The position numbers were made by a program, and so were the translations under genes. Positions 55,101 to 64,000 of a stretch of 64,000 nt of DNA are shown here, piece after piece; the first letter of the stretch is position 1; each line of letters opens with the position of its first letter. The notes beneath the pieces are model-generated. The model was given only the letters and a program-made list of their open reading frames with translations. It did no database searches and was not told where the DNA came from. The stretch spans positions 2,418,001-2,482,000 of the forward strand of contig JAPFFF010000016.1 in NCBI GenBank assembly GCA_039105265.1. The letters are read 5' to 3'. The stretch is from Tritrichomonas musculus (Eukaryota; Parabasalia; Tritrichomonadida; Tritrichomonadidae).

Positions 55101-56391
55101 AGATGATACCAGTTGTACGAACTATTATGGAAAGCCATTATTATCATTAGTAGTAGAAGACGAAAATAAAAATAATCAGTTGTTATCTTTTGCGATTATG
55201 GATAACAGATGCAAACCATCATTCATTGCTTTTTTTTCACATCTAAAGAAATTCATTGGCGATATAAGAGTTTTTGTTACAGATAGAAACCAAACACAAA
55301 TAGAAGCAATTGAAGAAATCTGGCCACACGCTCATATAATGTATTGTCTCAGACACATAGGTAAAAACATCGGAACGAATGTCTCAGCCGCAATGAAAGA
55401 AAGATTCGATAAAATGGTACATAAACAAATAACAGAAAAAGAACTACTTGATGATTTCGAAAAATACCTAAAAGATCAAGATCCCAAAAGCCAAGGTTAT
55501 TCTACAATATCCAATCTTTTATCATGTAAACACCGTTGGTTGCCAAGCATTACAGCTACATACTGTCACCGTGAAAATTCTACAAGCAATCGTGTTGAAG
55601 GATTCTTTGGTAAATTAAAAAATTTCAATGAGCACCGAATTAAAACGCTAGGAAGATTAGTAAGATCAATTTATATATCCGCAGCAAATGAATACACTAA
55701 TTCCATAAATACAGATGACTTTCATATTAAAGATCATATATTGTCGCCTGAACACTCAGTGAAAGTAGGTTCTTATGCGTTAGAAAGAATACAAAAAGAG
55801 AATGACATCTTAGAAAACCTTCGCCTTCATAAAGAATACGGACCAACCTGTTGTGATACTCATGTTATTTTAGGACTTCCATGTCGCCACCTCTTGTTCA
55901 AAAGAATGAAAGAAAATAATGATCCTTTATTAACAATTAATGATATTCATCCAAGATGGTTGCATAGTTATCAATATGATATAAGTAAATCTATTCGAAA
56001 TAGGGTCTCAATCAAAAAAATTAAGCTACTAGAAGATGGTAATTGGACTTATTCGGCATGTATTGATAGATTCGAAAGATATTTTTCCGTAGCCAAGAGA
56101 TCAAAAGCAATTCAAAAAATACTTAAACAATGCCTTCTATTGTTACAAAATGAAGAACAAAAATCAGGAGAAAGTTCATTTATAATACCACCAGATAGTT
56201 TACTTATTTCAGGCAGATCCACAACATTCCCTCGTAATAATGTCGATAAGCCAGGAGCACCTAAATTAAAAAAGCCGTATAAAAAAGGAGAAAATGAAAA
56301 GAATAATGCTAACAGATGCACAGAAGGTAAATGCAGGAAGCCAAGAAAATCTAGTGCTAAGACAATTAAGAAAAGAATCTCGAATGATTGA
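52132..56391 (+). CDS. Mutator-like (MULE) transposase with N-terminal Q-rich expansion
   Basis: 1,419 residues. The N-terminal about 75 residues look homeodomain-like (VRKWFINNMQQY). Residues about 130-660 are a Gln/Ala/Val-rich repeat (units like QSVQLHQQPQAQAQVHGVQ). A Cys/His-rich WRKY-GCM/FLYWCH-type finger follows (about 823-880; CPF..., CSFHETQFQCKAC, HHHTHC). The MULE catalytic domain has D991 in CIIDDTSC, D1051 in FVTDRNQ and E1156 in SNRVEGFFG. A SWIM-like motif (C1240 C1241...C1251-R-H1253) follows, with a basic tail. MULE transposases move DNA elements by cut-and-paste. Complete catalytic residues suggest it could be active, but no terminal repeats with a target duplication were established. 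Confidence 0.9.
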   Translation: MQDSNTKYHVSKEEIELLVPALKNYFSYPQRTIERSNIVHEVVAKLSVISQHWNPGTVRKWFINNMQQYVKNYLYASTPQPIIEEEKFPGCPEWMNYYLPRQWYYTLPKNIQRYYDRIEEKTLEMRRNQAQFQNVLQPQAQAQAQFPNTQSVQLHQQPQAQAQVHGVQTEQIQQQSQTQAQVHRVQALQLQPQAQFQNTQSVQLHQQPQAQAQVHGVQAMQIQQQSQFQNAQSVQLHQQPQAQAQVHGAQAMQIQQQSQTQAQVHRVQALQLQPQAQFQNTQSVQLHQQPQAQAQVHGVQTVQLHQQPQAQAQVHGVQTVQLHQQPQPQAQVHGAQAMQLQQQSQTQAQFHNTQSVQLHQQPQAQAQVHGVQAMQLQPQAQFQNAQSVQLHQQPQAQVYGVQAMQLQQQAQFPNTQSVQLQPQAQAQAQFPNTQSVQLHQQPQAQAQVHGVQTEQIQQQSQTQAQVHGVQALQLQPQAQFQNTQSVQLQPQAQAQFQNTQSVQLHQQSQPQVQGAQAMQLQQQSQTQTQFQNAQSVQLHQQLQAQVHGVQTVQIQQQPQTQFQNTQPMQIQQQPQAQFQNTQPMQLQQQPQAQFQNTQPMQLQQQPQALFQNTQPMQLQQQPQALFQNIQPVQLKPQAQIYRSQPMQLIPQEQLQFQSTQPSQFQPQVLVPQCQPPQVLTTPYHSMINIATPYQFQPERQNQYHHTVQDDIQSYNQMMQQTKWQSKMNNSNYFNFSQKRNTQVVSSNDINLNDEPTIYETNNIIVQLPELSKEIRIQDPPQNELNENTRETPPELVNCFLELNNNNVDSLDLLLSYVHDISIAHGCPFVAKQTGPTRSTQIFACSFHETQFQCKACIKLYYDDLSHKVYIEEMEHHHTHCIGQVKKGKTRNSLPYIQKLRIQNATNDFQTAQAIKEKEGLVCSKDILFGARRKALKKLRDNEMKHLLQVMLDYNNWTNIVIIDENNKFRHCYCIHNPVLYSTYSNDVCIIDDTSCTNYYGKPLLSLVVEDENKNNQLLSFAIMDNRCKPSFIAFFSHLKKFIGDIRVFVTDRNQTQIEAIEEIWPHAHIMYCLRHIGKNIGTNVSAAMKERFDKMVHKQITEKELLDDFEKYLKDQDPKSQGYSTISNLLSCKHRWLPSITATYCHRENSTSNRVEGFFGKLKNFNEHRIKTLGRLVRSIYISAANEYTNSINTDDFHIKDHILSPEHSVKVGSYALERIQKENDILENLRLHKEYGPTCCDTHVILGLPCRHLLFKRMKENNDPLLTINDIHPRWLHSYQYDISKSIRNRVSIKKIKLLEDGNWTYSACIDRFERYFSVAKRSKAIQKILKQCLLLLQNEEQKSGESSFIIPPDSLLISGRSTTFPRNNVDKPGAPKLKKPYKKGENEKNNANRCTEGKCRKPRKSSAKTIKKRISND
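52540..54060 (+). repeat. Coding CAA-rich repeat of the MULE gene
   Basis: Imperfect tandem units of roughly 45-110 bp built from CAACCACAAGCACAAGCACAA, CAATTTCAGAATACTCAATC and GTCCACGGAGTTCA blocks, translated as the Q-rich region. The complementary strand stays open as a long shadow frame and is not a gene. Confidence 0.85.
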
Positions 56392-56995
56392 ATATGCAAA
56401 TAGTAATGGCTTGAGAACTGACCAGATAAATACATTAAATTGTTCAATGTTATGTAAAAATTTGTTTTATTTGCCTTATTATTATATAATAATTATATTA
56501 TAATTATATTAATTATCGTTTGAAAACTGAGATTATAATTCAAAGTCTACATTTCATTAGCCTTGCTAAATAGTTAAATAGAAATTTTAAAGATATTTCT
56601 GATGTTTAATCTAGGTTATGATTTTCAATTGTACCTTTTGATTAATAAAATGTTAATTATTTACATTATTTTTACCTTTTTTGATTTACTTTTAATTATT
56701 ATTATTATGATGATGATCATTTTAAGGAATACATAATAAATCGGAATATCGTTTTATTTTTTTTTTTTTTTTCTGACTCACTTTTTCAATAAAAGCATAT
56801 TTTTATTTTTTATGTAAAAAACACTATTTTCAATATTTATTTAGACAATATTATTCTACTCATGAAAATATGAAATACAAATCAATTTCATATTTCGCTA
56901 AAATTTCTTACTCTTCGAGTCCATCTAAAAAAAATTGAATGGACTTAACCTGAACAATGACCTATGACGATCATGATTTTAACCATATAAAAATT

Positions 56996-57036
<41 letters not shown>

Positions 57037-57284
57037 TTCTTATAGAATAATAAGTAGGCTATTATTTAACAAATTGTAGTTCAATTTGAATGAAACTCAA
57101 ATACTTTAACATTTTTATCTTCATTTATGGTTTCTGTTTTTACTTTTCAATAAGAATAAATTGTATCCATAGTCTCAGTAATATAATAATATGGAATCAA
57201 AAGAGCAGTAACACGATATAACTTTTTGAAATATAAACCATTAAAAAAGAAATCTTCTGGATTCAAGACATTATATTTTGAAAA
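56392..57284. other. Intergenic region, no gene seen
   Basis: AT-rich. It contains a 30-A tract (57002-57031) preceded by an imperfect inverted segment, ATGACCTATGACGATCATGA (56956 onward), that resembles the palindrome at 60241-60268. Confidence 0.5.
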
Positions 57285-59554
57285 ATGGAATTAGAGAATC
57301 TTAACTGCAAAAATCATTATAAGATAAACTATTCTGTATTATGAATAATGAAACTAGAGAATCTTAACTGCAAAAATCATTATAAGATAAACTATTCTGT
57401 ATTATGAATAATGGAACTAGAGAATCTTAACTGCAAAAATCATTATAAGATAAACTATTCTGTATTATGAATAATGAAACTAGAGAATCTTAACTGCAAA
57501 AATCATTATAAGATAAACTATTCTGTATTATGAATAATGGAACTAGAGAATCTTAACTGCAAAAATCATTATAAGATAAACTATTCTGTATTATGAATAA
57601 TGAAACTAGAGAATCTTAACTGCAAAAATCATTATAAGATAAACTATTCTGTATTATGAATAATGAAACTAGAGAATCTTAACTGCAAAAATCATTATAA
57701 GATAAACTATTCTGTATTATGAATAATGGAACTAGAGAATCTTAACTGCAAAAATCATTATAAGATAAACTATTCTGTATTATGAATAATGGAACTAGAG
57801 AATCTTAACTGCAAAAATCATTATAAGATAAACTATTCTGTATTATGAATAATGAAACTAGAGAATCTTAACTGCAAAAATCATTATAAGATAAACTATT
57901 CTGTATTATGAATAATGAAACTAGAGAATCTTAACTGCAAAAATCATTATAAGATAAACTATTCTGTATTATGAATAATGAAACTAGAGAATCTTAACTG
58001 CAAAAATCATTATAAGATAAACTATTCTGTATTATGAATAATGAAACTAGAGAATCTTAACTGCAAAAATCATTATAAGATAAACTATTCTGTATTATGA
58101 ATAATGAAACTAGAGAATCTTAACTGCAAAAATCATTATAAGATAAACTATTCTGTATTATGAATAATGAAACTAGAGAATCTTAACTGCAAAAATCATT
58201 ATAAGATAAACTATTCTGTATTATGAATAATGAAACTAGAGAATCTTAACTGCAAAAATCATTATAAGATAAACTATTCTGTATTATGAATAATGAAACT
58301 AGAGAATCTTAACTGCAAAAATCATTATAAGATAAACTATTCTGTATTATGAATAATGAAACTAGAGAATCTTAACTGCAAAAATCATTATAAGATAAAC
58401 TATTCTGTATTATGAATAATGAAACTAGAGAATCTTAACTGCAAAAATCATTATAAGATAAACTATTCTGTATTATGAATAATGAAACTAGAGAATCTTA
58501 ACTGCAAAAATCATTATAAGATAAACTATTCTGTATTATGAATAATGAAACTAGAGAATCTTAACTGCAAAAATCATTATAAGATAAACTATTCTGTATT
58601 ATGAATAATGGAACTAGAGAATCTTAACTGCAAAAATCATTATAAGATAAACTATTCTGTATTATGAATAATGAAACTAGAGAATCTTAACTGCAAAAAT
58701 CATTATAAGATAAACTATTCTGTATTATGAATAATGAAACTAGAGAATCTTAACTGCAAAAATCATTATAAGATAAACTATTCTGTATTATGAATAATGG
58801 AACTAGAGAATCTTAACTGCAAAAATCATTATAAGATAAACTATTCTGTATTATGAATAATGAAACTAGAGAATCTTAACTGCAAAAATCATTATAAGAT
58901 AAACTATTCTGTATTATGAATAATGGAACTAGAGAATCTTAACTGCAAAAATCATTATAAGATAAACTATTCTGTATTATGAATAATGAAACTAGAGAAT
59001 CTTAACTGCAAAAATCATTATAAGATAAACTATTCTGTATTATGAATAATGGAACTAGAGAATCTTAACTGCAAAAATCATTATAAGATAAACTATTCTG
59101 TATTATGAATAATGAAACTAGAGAATCTTAACTGCAAAAATCATTATAAGATAAACTATTCTGTATTATGAATAATGAAACTAGAGAATCTTAACTGCAA
59201 AAATCATTATAAGATAAACTATTCTGTATTATGAATAATGGAACTAGAGAATCTTAACTGCAAAAATCATTATAAGATAAACTATTCTGTATTATGAATA
59301 ATGGAACTAGAGAATCTTAACTGCAAAAATCATTATAAGATAAACTATTCTGTATTATGAATAATGAAACTAGAGAATCTTAACTGCAAAAATCATTATA
59401 AGATAAACTATTCTGTATTATGAATAATGGAACTAGAGAATCTTAACTGCAAAAATCATTATAAGATAAACTATTCTGTATTATGAATAATGAAACTAGA
59501 GAATCTTAACTGCAAAAATCATTATAAGATAAACTATTCTGTATTTTGAATAAT
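57285..59554. repeat. 63-bp satellite, 36 copies
   Basis: Unit of 63 bp (ATGAAACTAGAGAATCTTAA ... ATTATGAATA) repeated 36 times with almost no divergence. The only frequent difference is G or A at the fourth base (ATGGAACT versus ATGAAACT). The first copy also has GAATT for GAACT, and the last ends GTATTTTGAATAAT. All frames of the unit contain stops, so it is non-coding. Confidence 0.95.
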
Positions 59555-60240
59555 AATGTTTGATAAAACTAAATTCTGAAACCTTTGCGTTAAGAAAACC
59601 CATTTTTACTTATCATGATAAATTATTTGATTATAATATACATTTTATTATATTGTTCAGCTCAGTATGCTCTCATTTGCAACTCTATAACATTTAAAAG
59701 CAAAGTTTCCTCTATAATTAACATATATAACATCACTGAAGGTTAATTATGATTTCTACGTTAAATATATTAATTCAAATCAATGTGTTTTATAATAAAC
59801 ACATCAAGGATTAATGCATTTTAAACTATAAGTTCATGTAATTCTTTTTTTTTTTTTTTTAGAAATAAAGATGCTACACTTAGGCGAGTCGAATACGAGT
59901 TTGCAGTGAAGCAGTTCTAGTAGTTAACAGTAGAGCATAGCAACAAAGTGCCAGCCATACTACTACTACTTCAAATGTCCCCCTGGACATAGCCTTCAAA
60001 AATTCTTAAAAAGCTCAAAAAACTTGGTCTCATTCAAAAATTTCATAATTTTTTTTTTTCAAACAAAATGCTATCAGTTTCGGTTTATTTACTGCCTATT
60101 TTTTTTTTTTTTTAAATTTAGGTTGGTTATTTACTTTGTATATTTTTAGTTAATATTTATATTGTGAATAAGCGAACAGTGCTGGAGCTCCAGTTTTTGA
60201 AATCATATATGGTCCTTTTTTTTTAAGAAAAAAAAAAAAA

Positions 60241-60268
60241 AAAACCATGACCTATAGGTCATGGTTTT
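60241..60268. repeat. 28-bp perfect palindrome beside a poly(A) run
   Basis: Each half is AAAACCATGACCTA read inward; the centre lies between 60254 and 60255. It is directly preceded by a long A run. Role unknown. Confidence 0.85.
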
Positions 60269-61353
60269 AAATAAAAAAAAGAAAAAACTTAAAAACTTTA
60301 AATTTTTATTATATTTCATAAAAATATGATATAATGCATGATTATTAGACTGTTTTAAAGCATAATACTAAAAAAAAAAATCAATTTTTTGAAAATTTAC
60401 AGACGAATGATTATTATTATTATTATTTTTTTTTTTTTTTCAATATTTCTTATATATAATATTTTATATATACAATTCATGTAATAATTGATAACCAATC
60501 TATTGCTTTTAATTTTCTTTTTTCTTTTTTTTTCTTTTTTTTTTTTTTTTTTTATATATATATAATAAAAAAAGTGCCGTTGAACGTTTATTTTTATTTC
60601 TAATGTTTGACAGCACCGGAATGAGCAATTCCAATAAACGATTACAATAAAAAAAAAGTCCGAGTTCTTAATAACATTGGTCCTTTTCATGGATTACCTA
60701 TCTTATCGTAGATATATCACAATCTTCAAAAAATGATAATCAGATAGCTATTTTTACTAATAGGCAACTTTTTGATTACTGCAGAATATCTCCATCGATA
60801 CCTTGCATTTTTTTTTTTATTCTAAGTGATATTTTCAACTCGTTGATCTTATCTTATCATTACTTATAACCATTATTTGTACTCGTTTTTATTATTTTAC
60901 GCATTAATATTTAGATTTTCATTACATTGTTCTTATATTGGCATTTCTTAGTACCATAGTTTTTACTTTTTCAGTGTATCATCACAAAAATAATCAAAAA
61001 AATCAATTTTCATCTCGTTTTTCTTATATTTGCTTTGTTTAATATCTTTATTTTAACTCTTTTTTATTATTTTACGCATTCTAGTTTATATTATACATAA
61101 TTATTATTCATGTTATTTTTTATCTTTAAGATAGAATACTTATCTTTTTTATTTATTTATTTATTTTCTTTTTTCTTTCTTATTTTTTTTAAATAAACTA
61201 TAAAACTCCCTATTTTATTATTATAAATCTATTTTTTTTTTTGGATTTTTTTTAAACAAAAACTTGAAAAATTTACATTCAAAATCTGTACGTTTTTTCT
61301 ACATTCAATTTTTTATCACAATTTTTGAATCAACTCATTGAAAAAGTTTCCCC

Positions 61354-61391
61354 ATTCAAAAAGTGGTGTATGCATAAGCGATTGCCCAAAA
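61354..61391 (-). repeat. Right arm of a distant inverted repeat
   Basis: Reverse complement of 48669-48706 with two mismatches. Similarity continues weakly a short way beyond the 38-bp core on both sides. No matching flanking duplication was found. Confidence 0.7.
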
Positions 61392-61566
61392 ATTTTGAAA
61401 GCGATTATAAAAAGTGAAGCAAGCTTAAAAAAAAAAAATAATAATAATAACAATAATAATAAATTAATAAAATATATTTTATTAATAAAAAGTTTTTTCT
61501 TTTCACTTTCATAATAAAAATAAAAAACTAACAACAACAAAATAAAATAAAATAAAATAATAAAAG

Positions 61567-64000
61567 TCATTTCTTCTTCTTCTTGTTATTCTTCTCAATT
61601 TTGGATGCCTTTGCGTTTCGTGCCTTCAAGTCGACCGCCATTGCTGAGATATTGTCTGTTGACAGCCTCACTGATGCTACATTTCTCAGCCTGTAAGCCA
61701 ACTCAGAAGCACTTTCCGCGTCTTTAGCAATCATTCCAACGTCTTCGTTTGTGATAACATCGAAGACGCCATCGCAGCACAAAACGAGCCATCTATCGTC
61801 TTCCTCATCGAAGTCCTTCACGATGATGTCTGGCTCGTACGAAACGCCGTGAATTCCGAAGTCTCCGAGGCAACGACTGATGGCCAATACGCCGTCAACT
61901 CGCTCGTTTGACACTCGTCCGCCGACAGACAAAATTCGCTCGATTTCCTCGCGAATGATTGGCTTATGATCGCGTGTAGAAAACTTGATCGTTCCGTCTT
62001 CTCCGATGAGGAGGATTCGTGTGTCGCCAAGGTTGGCAGCAACAATTGTAGTACCCGAAAAAACCGCCAATCCCATCGTTGCTCCATCTATGAAATACTT
62101 CGTTCTTAGTGAATCGACTAAGTCCTTCACGATCTGCCGCACAAAGCCTTCACTCGCTGGACTGTCAAAACCGCCATAACTGCCGCCGTTTTTGGCGGTT
62201 ATTTTATCGTTCTGCATAAAGAGTTCTGCGATCTTGAAAACACCGTAGTTCGACGTGTTCGTGCCGCCGTGGCCATCGAGGATTGCGTACACGTCACAGC
62301 CTCTGCAAATGAAGGGACGCGCGATCAGTGCGTCTTCCATTGTTTCTCTACTTCCTCTCATTTCGGCGAAAGCAACGAAATCACTTTCTGTCATCACTTT
62401 GACCTGTGGATAGGTGAAAATTAGGGCCTCTTCAGAATCTGTGTTTTCGATGCTTTTTGCGGCTTCACTTGGGAACGATACGATCAGTTCACGTATGCTT
62501 TCAACGGGGATCTGGTTGATGCTGATCCTTGTGAATGAGATGTCGAATGTCTCGAGCAGTCTAAACGCGTCCAATTCAATTTTTCCTTTCAAATTCTCAT
62601 TGTGAGCGAATTTCAAGAAAAGCAAGCTTGTCAAATTTTGAATGTCCGGCAGTTTTGACAGTTTGTTATATGACATATCAAGCTCAATCAAACCGTCATA
62701 CTCATTCAAATTGCTCGGAAGCTCCTCAATTTCGTTCATCGAGAGATCGAGCTGCTTGATGCACTTTGGCAGTTGTGGGAACTTTTTCAATTTGTTGTTG
62801 GACGCGTTCAGCATGCCGATCGATGGGAGCTCGGGGAGGCTCTCTATCTCGTTGTCCATGCAGAAGAGGATAGAGAGAGATATGCAGTCGGTTATACTGT
62901 CTGGAATCTCCTTCAAATTGCACGACGAGCAATAGAAAGTCATGATTGATATAGGAAGGTCAAATTTTAGCCTTTCAAACGGATTTTCAGAGATATTCAA
63001 AAAGAGGATTTTTGAGAGCGAAACAAGCCTCGGCAACTTTTTGAGTTTGTTCTTTTCAACGTTCAAATAAATCAGATTTGGAAGGTCAAAAAGATTCGGA
63101 TTGATTCTCTCGAGGTTGTTGTTACTCAAATTTATTCTTGTCAAAATTAAAGGGTCAAAAAAGGTCGGTACCATTTTAGGTACCGACTGGTTACTGTTAT
63201 CGTTATCATTGTCATTGTTGGCTGTATGTTGTTGTGATACGAAAATGTCTTCAAGCTCAAAAGAGGTCAATTTATTTGACATTAAAAAAACGTCTTTCAC
63301 TTGAATCGCGCCCAATTTTGGCGGTTCTTCGAATTCGTTGCAATGGAGCTGCAAGACTTGAAGATTATTCAGTGCTGCCTCTTTGATTGTCTTTATTTTG
63401 TTCTCACTTAGGTAGACGGACGTTAACGAGGCGGGCAATTTTCCAACCTGTTCGACCAAATTATTAGTCAATTTGAGAACATCGAGAATGGGCAATGATT
63501 CGTCGATGTCAGGAATGTCTGTGATTTGGTTGTAGTTAAGGTTGAGCTCTTTTAAAGTCGCAGGGACATCTGGGAATATTGTGAGCTGGTTCAACGATAG
63601 GTCCAGTTTTTGAAGGCATGGTGAAAACATCCTGAAATTGGGAACTTTTTCACTCGTTATCAAATTCATCGAAAGATCGAGCGTCAAAAGATGCGAAAAA
63701 GCAAGGCCTGTCTTGAAGGTAGCTATCCGATTCATAGAACAAAAAATATGATGAACATTAGGAAGAAATGGATCAAACATTTCAATGCGGTTATAATTGT
63801 ATACAACCGCAAAAATTGTGGAGGGAAGTTTCGGTATTTTGTCAAATCTATTTTGCGATAAATCAACTAGTTCTAAACCGGGTGGAAAATGAGGTAATTC
63901 GGAAAGTTTGTTGCCACCTACTTCAAGTCGTTTTAGGTGTGGTATCTCGGTAATAAAATCGGGTAAGGTTTCAATTCCATTATATGATAAATCAAGTTGT
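61567..64000 (-). CDS. LRR-PP2C protein phosphatase (5' end beyond the window)
   Basis: The reading frame continues upstream of the ATG at 63780 to the window edge with further leucine-rich repeats (QLDLSYNGIETLP, ELVDLSQNRFDKIP), so this is a partial gene of at least 811 codons. About 560 residues of LRRs ('LDLS.N.L..LP') lead into a PP2C (PPM) domain. The phosphatase motifs are RGSRETMED, AILDGHGG, LGDTRILL, SRCLGD, LCCDGVFD and DNISAMAVDL, which supply the metal-binding aspartates. LRR + PP2C is the PHLPP arrangement and also occurs next to the cyclase domain of some LRR adenylyl cyclases. It ends in a basic KKKKK tail. Expected activity: Mg/Mn-dependent Ser/Thr phosphatase. GC content is higher than in most of the window. 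Confidence 0.92.
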   Translation of the reverse strand, partial: QLDLSYNGIETLPDFITEIPHLKRLEVGGNKLSELPHFPPGLELVDLSQNRFDKIPKLPSTIFAVVYNYNRIEMFDPFLPNVHHIFCSMNRIATFKTGLAFSHLLTLDLSMNLITSEKVPNFRMFSPCLQKLDLSLNQLTIFPDVPATLKELNLNYNQITDIPDIDESLPILDVLKLTNNLVEQVGKLPASLTSVYLSENKIKTIKEAALNNLQVLQLHCNEFEEPPKLGAIQVKDVFLMSNKLTSFELEDIFVSQQHTANNDNDNDNSNQSVPKMVPTFFDPLILTRINLSNNNLERINPNLFDLPNLIYLNVEKNKLKKLPRLVSLSKILFLNISENPFERLKFDLPISIMTFYCSSCNLKEIPDSITDCISLSILFCMDNEIESLPELPSIGMLNASNNKLKKFPQLPKCIKQLDLSMNEIEELPSNLNEYDGLIELDMSYNKLSKLPDIQNLTSLLFLKFAHNENLKGKIELDAFRLLETFDISFTRISINQIPVESIRELIVSFPSEAAKSIENTDSEEALIFTYPQVKVMTESDFVAFAEMRGSRETMEDALIARPFICRGCDVYAILDGHGGTNTSNYGVFKIAELFMQNDKITAKNGGSYGGFDSPASEGFVRQIVKDLVDSLRTKYFIDGATMGLAVFSGTTIVAANLGDTRILLIGEDGTIKFSTRDHKPIIREEIERILSVGGRVSNERVDGVLAISRCLGDFGIHGVSYEPDIIVKDFDEEDDRWLVLCCDGVFDVITNEDVGMIAKDAESASELAYRLRNVASVRLSTDNISAMAVDLKARNAKASKIEKNNKKKKK

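Larger units (their letters stand above)
59555..61566. other. AT-rich intergenic region
   Basis: No gene seen. It holds many poly(T)/poly(A) runs, a 28-bp perfect palindrome (60241-60268) and the second arm of the 38-bp inverted repeat (61354-61391). Open frames here are low-complexity artefacts. Confidence 0.55.

Noticed and set aside
57285-59554. CRISPR-like array
   Set aside because: Units are contiguous 63-bp satellites with no unique spacers, and the genome is eukaryotic.
60397-60690. 97-codon minus-strand frame in the 60-kb AT-rich region
   Set aside because: The product is mostly Lys/Ile from A/T runs; no conserved feature.
61316-61570. 84-codon minus-strand frame next to the LRR-PP2C gene
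   Set aside because: Composition is driven by T/A runs, and it contains the 38-bp inverted repeat rather than a protein domain.

Overview
The window looks like nuclear DNA of a trichomonad parasite (Parabasalia). A very AT-rich species such as Tritrichomonas foetus would fit, but the species is an inference. Evidence: compact intron-less genes; TCA-pyrimidine-T/A initiator-like motifs just upstream of several start codons; protein families expanded in trichomonads (a BspA-like leucine-rich repeat protein, a legumain-like C13 peptidase, kinase-Sel1 and GTPase proteins, DUF3447-type relics); a Maverick/Polinton element; many A/T homopolymers.

Layout. 0.1-1.3 kb: legumain-like peptidase (-). 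1.3-5.9 kb: repeat-rich intergenic DNA with a 339-bp duplication, a GC-rich hairpin block and a frameshifted relic of fibre-like Maverick-type genes. 5.9-10.6 kb: BspA-like protein. 10.8-13.7 kb: an E2-like protein lacking the catalytic cysteine, converging on a protein that seems to hold several ubiquitin-like domains. 14.2-14.7 kb: DUF3447/ankyrin-type pseudogene. 15.2-20.2 kb: C2-like protein, LRR/charged protein, RCC1-like protein. 21.0-25.8 kb: kinase + Sel1 repeats followed, across a probable frameshift, by pseudokinase + large GTPase. 26.5-27.4 kb: two decayed metabolic genes (NMN adenylyltransferase-like, iron-sulfur flavoprotein-like).

27,678-45,356 is a complete Maverick of 17,679 bp with perfect 172-bp terminal inverted repeats and a 5-bp target duplication (TTTTC). 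It encodes a protein-primed family B DNA polymerase, a retroviral-type integrase, a packaging ATPase, a probable double-jelly-roll major capsid protein, two fibre-like proteins, an HNH endonuclease and several small unknowns. Replication, integration and virion genes are all present, but no adenain-type protease was recognised.

45.5-47.5 kb: AIG1/dynamin-like GTPase. 47.9-48.5 kb: a non-autonomous hAT element with a perfect 8-bp target duplication. 48.9-52.1 kb: a tandem array of 111/126/127-bp units. 52.1-56.4 kb: a Q-rich Mutator-like (MULE) transposase. 57.3-59.6 kb: a 63-bp satellite of 36 near-identical copies. 61.6-64.0 kb: an LRR-PP2C phosphatase running off the right edge. An inverted 38-bp repeat at 48.67 and 61.35 kb may bracket the MULE and both arrays.
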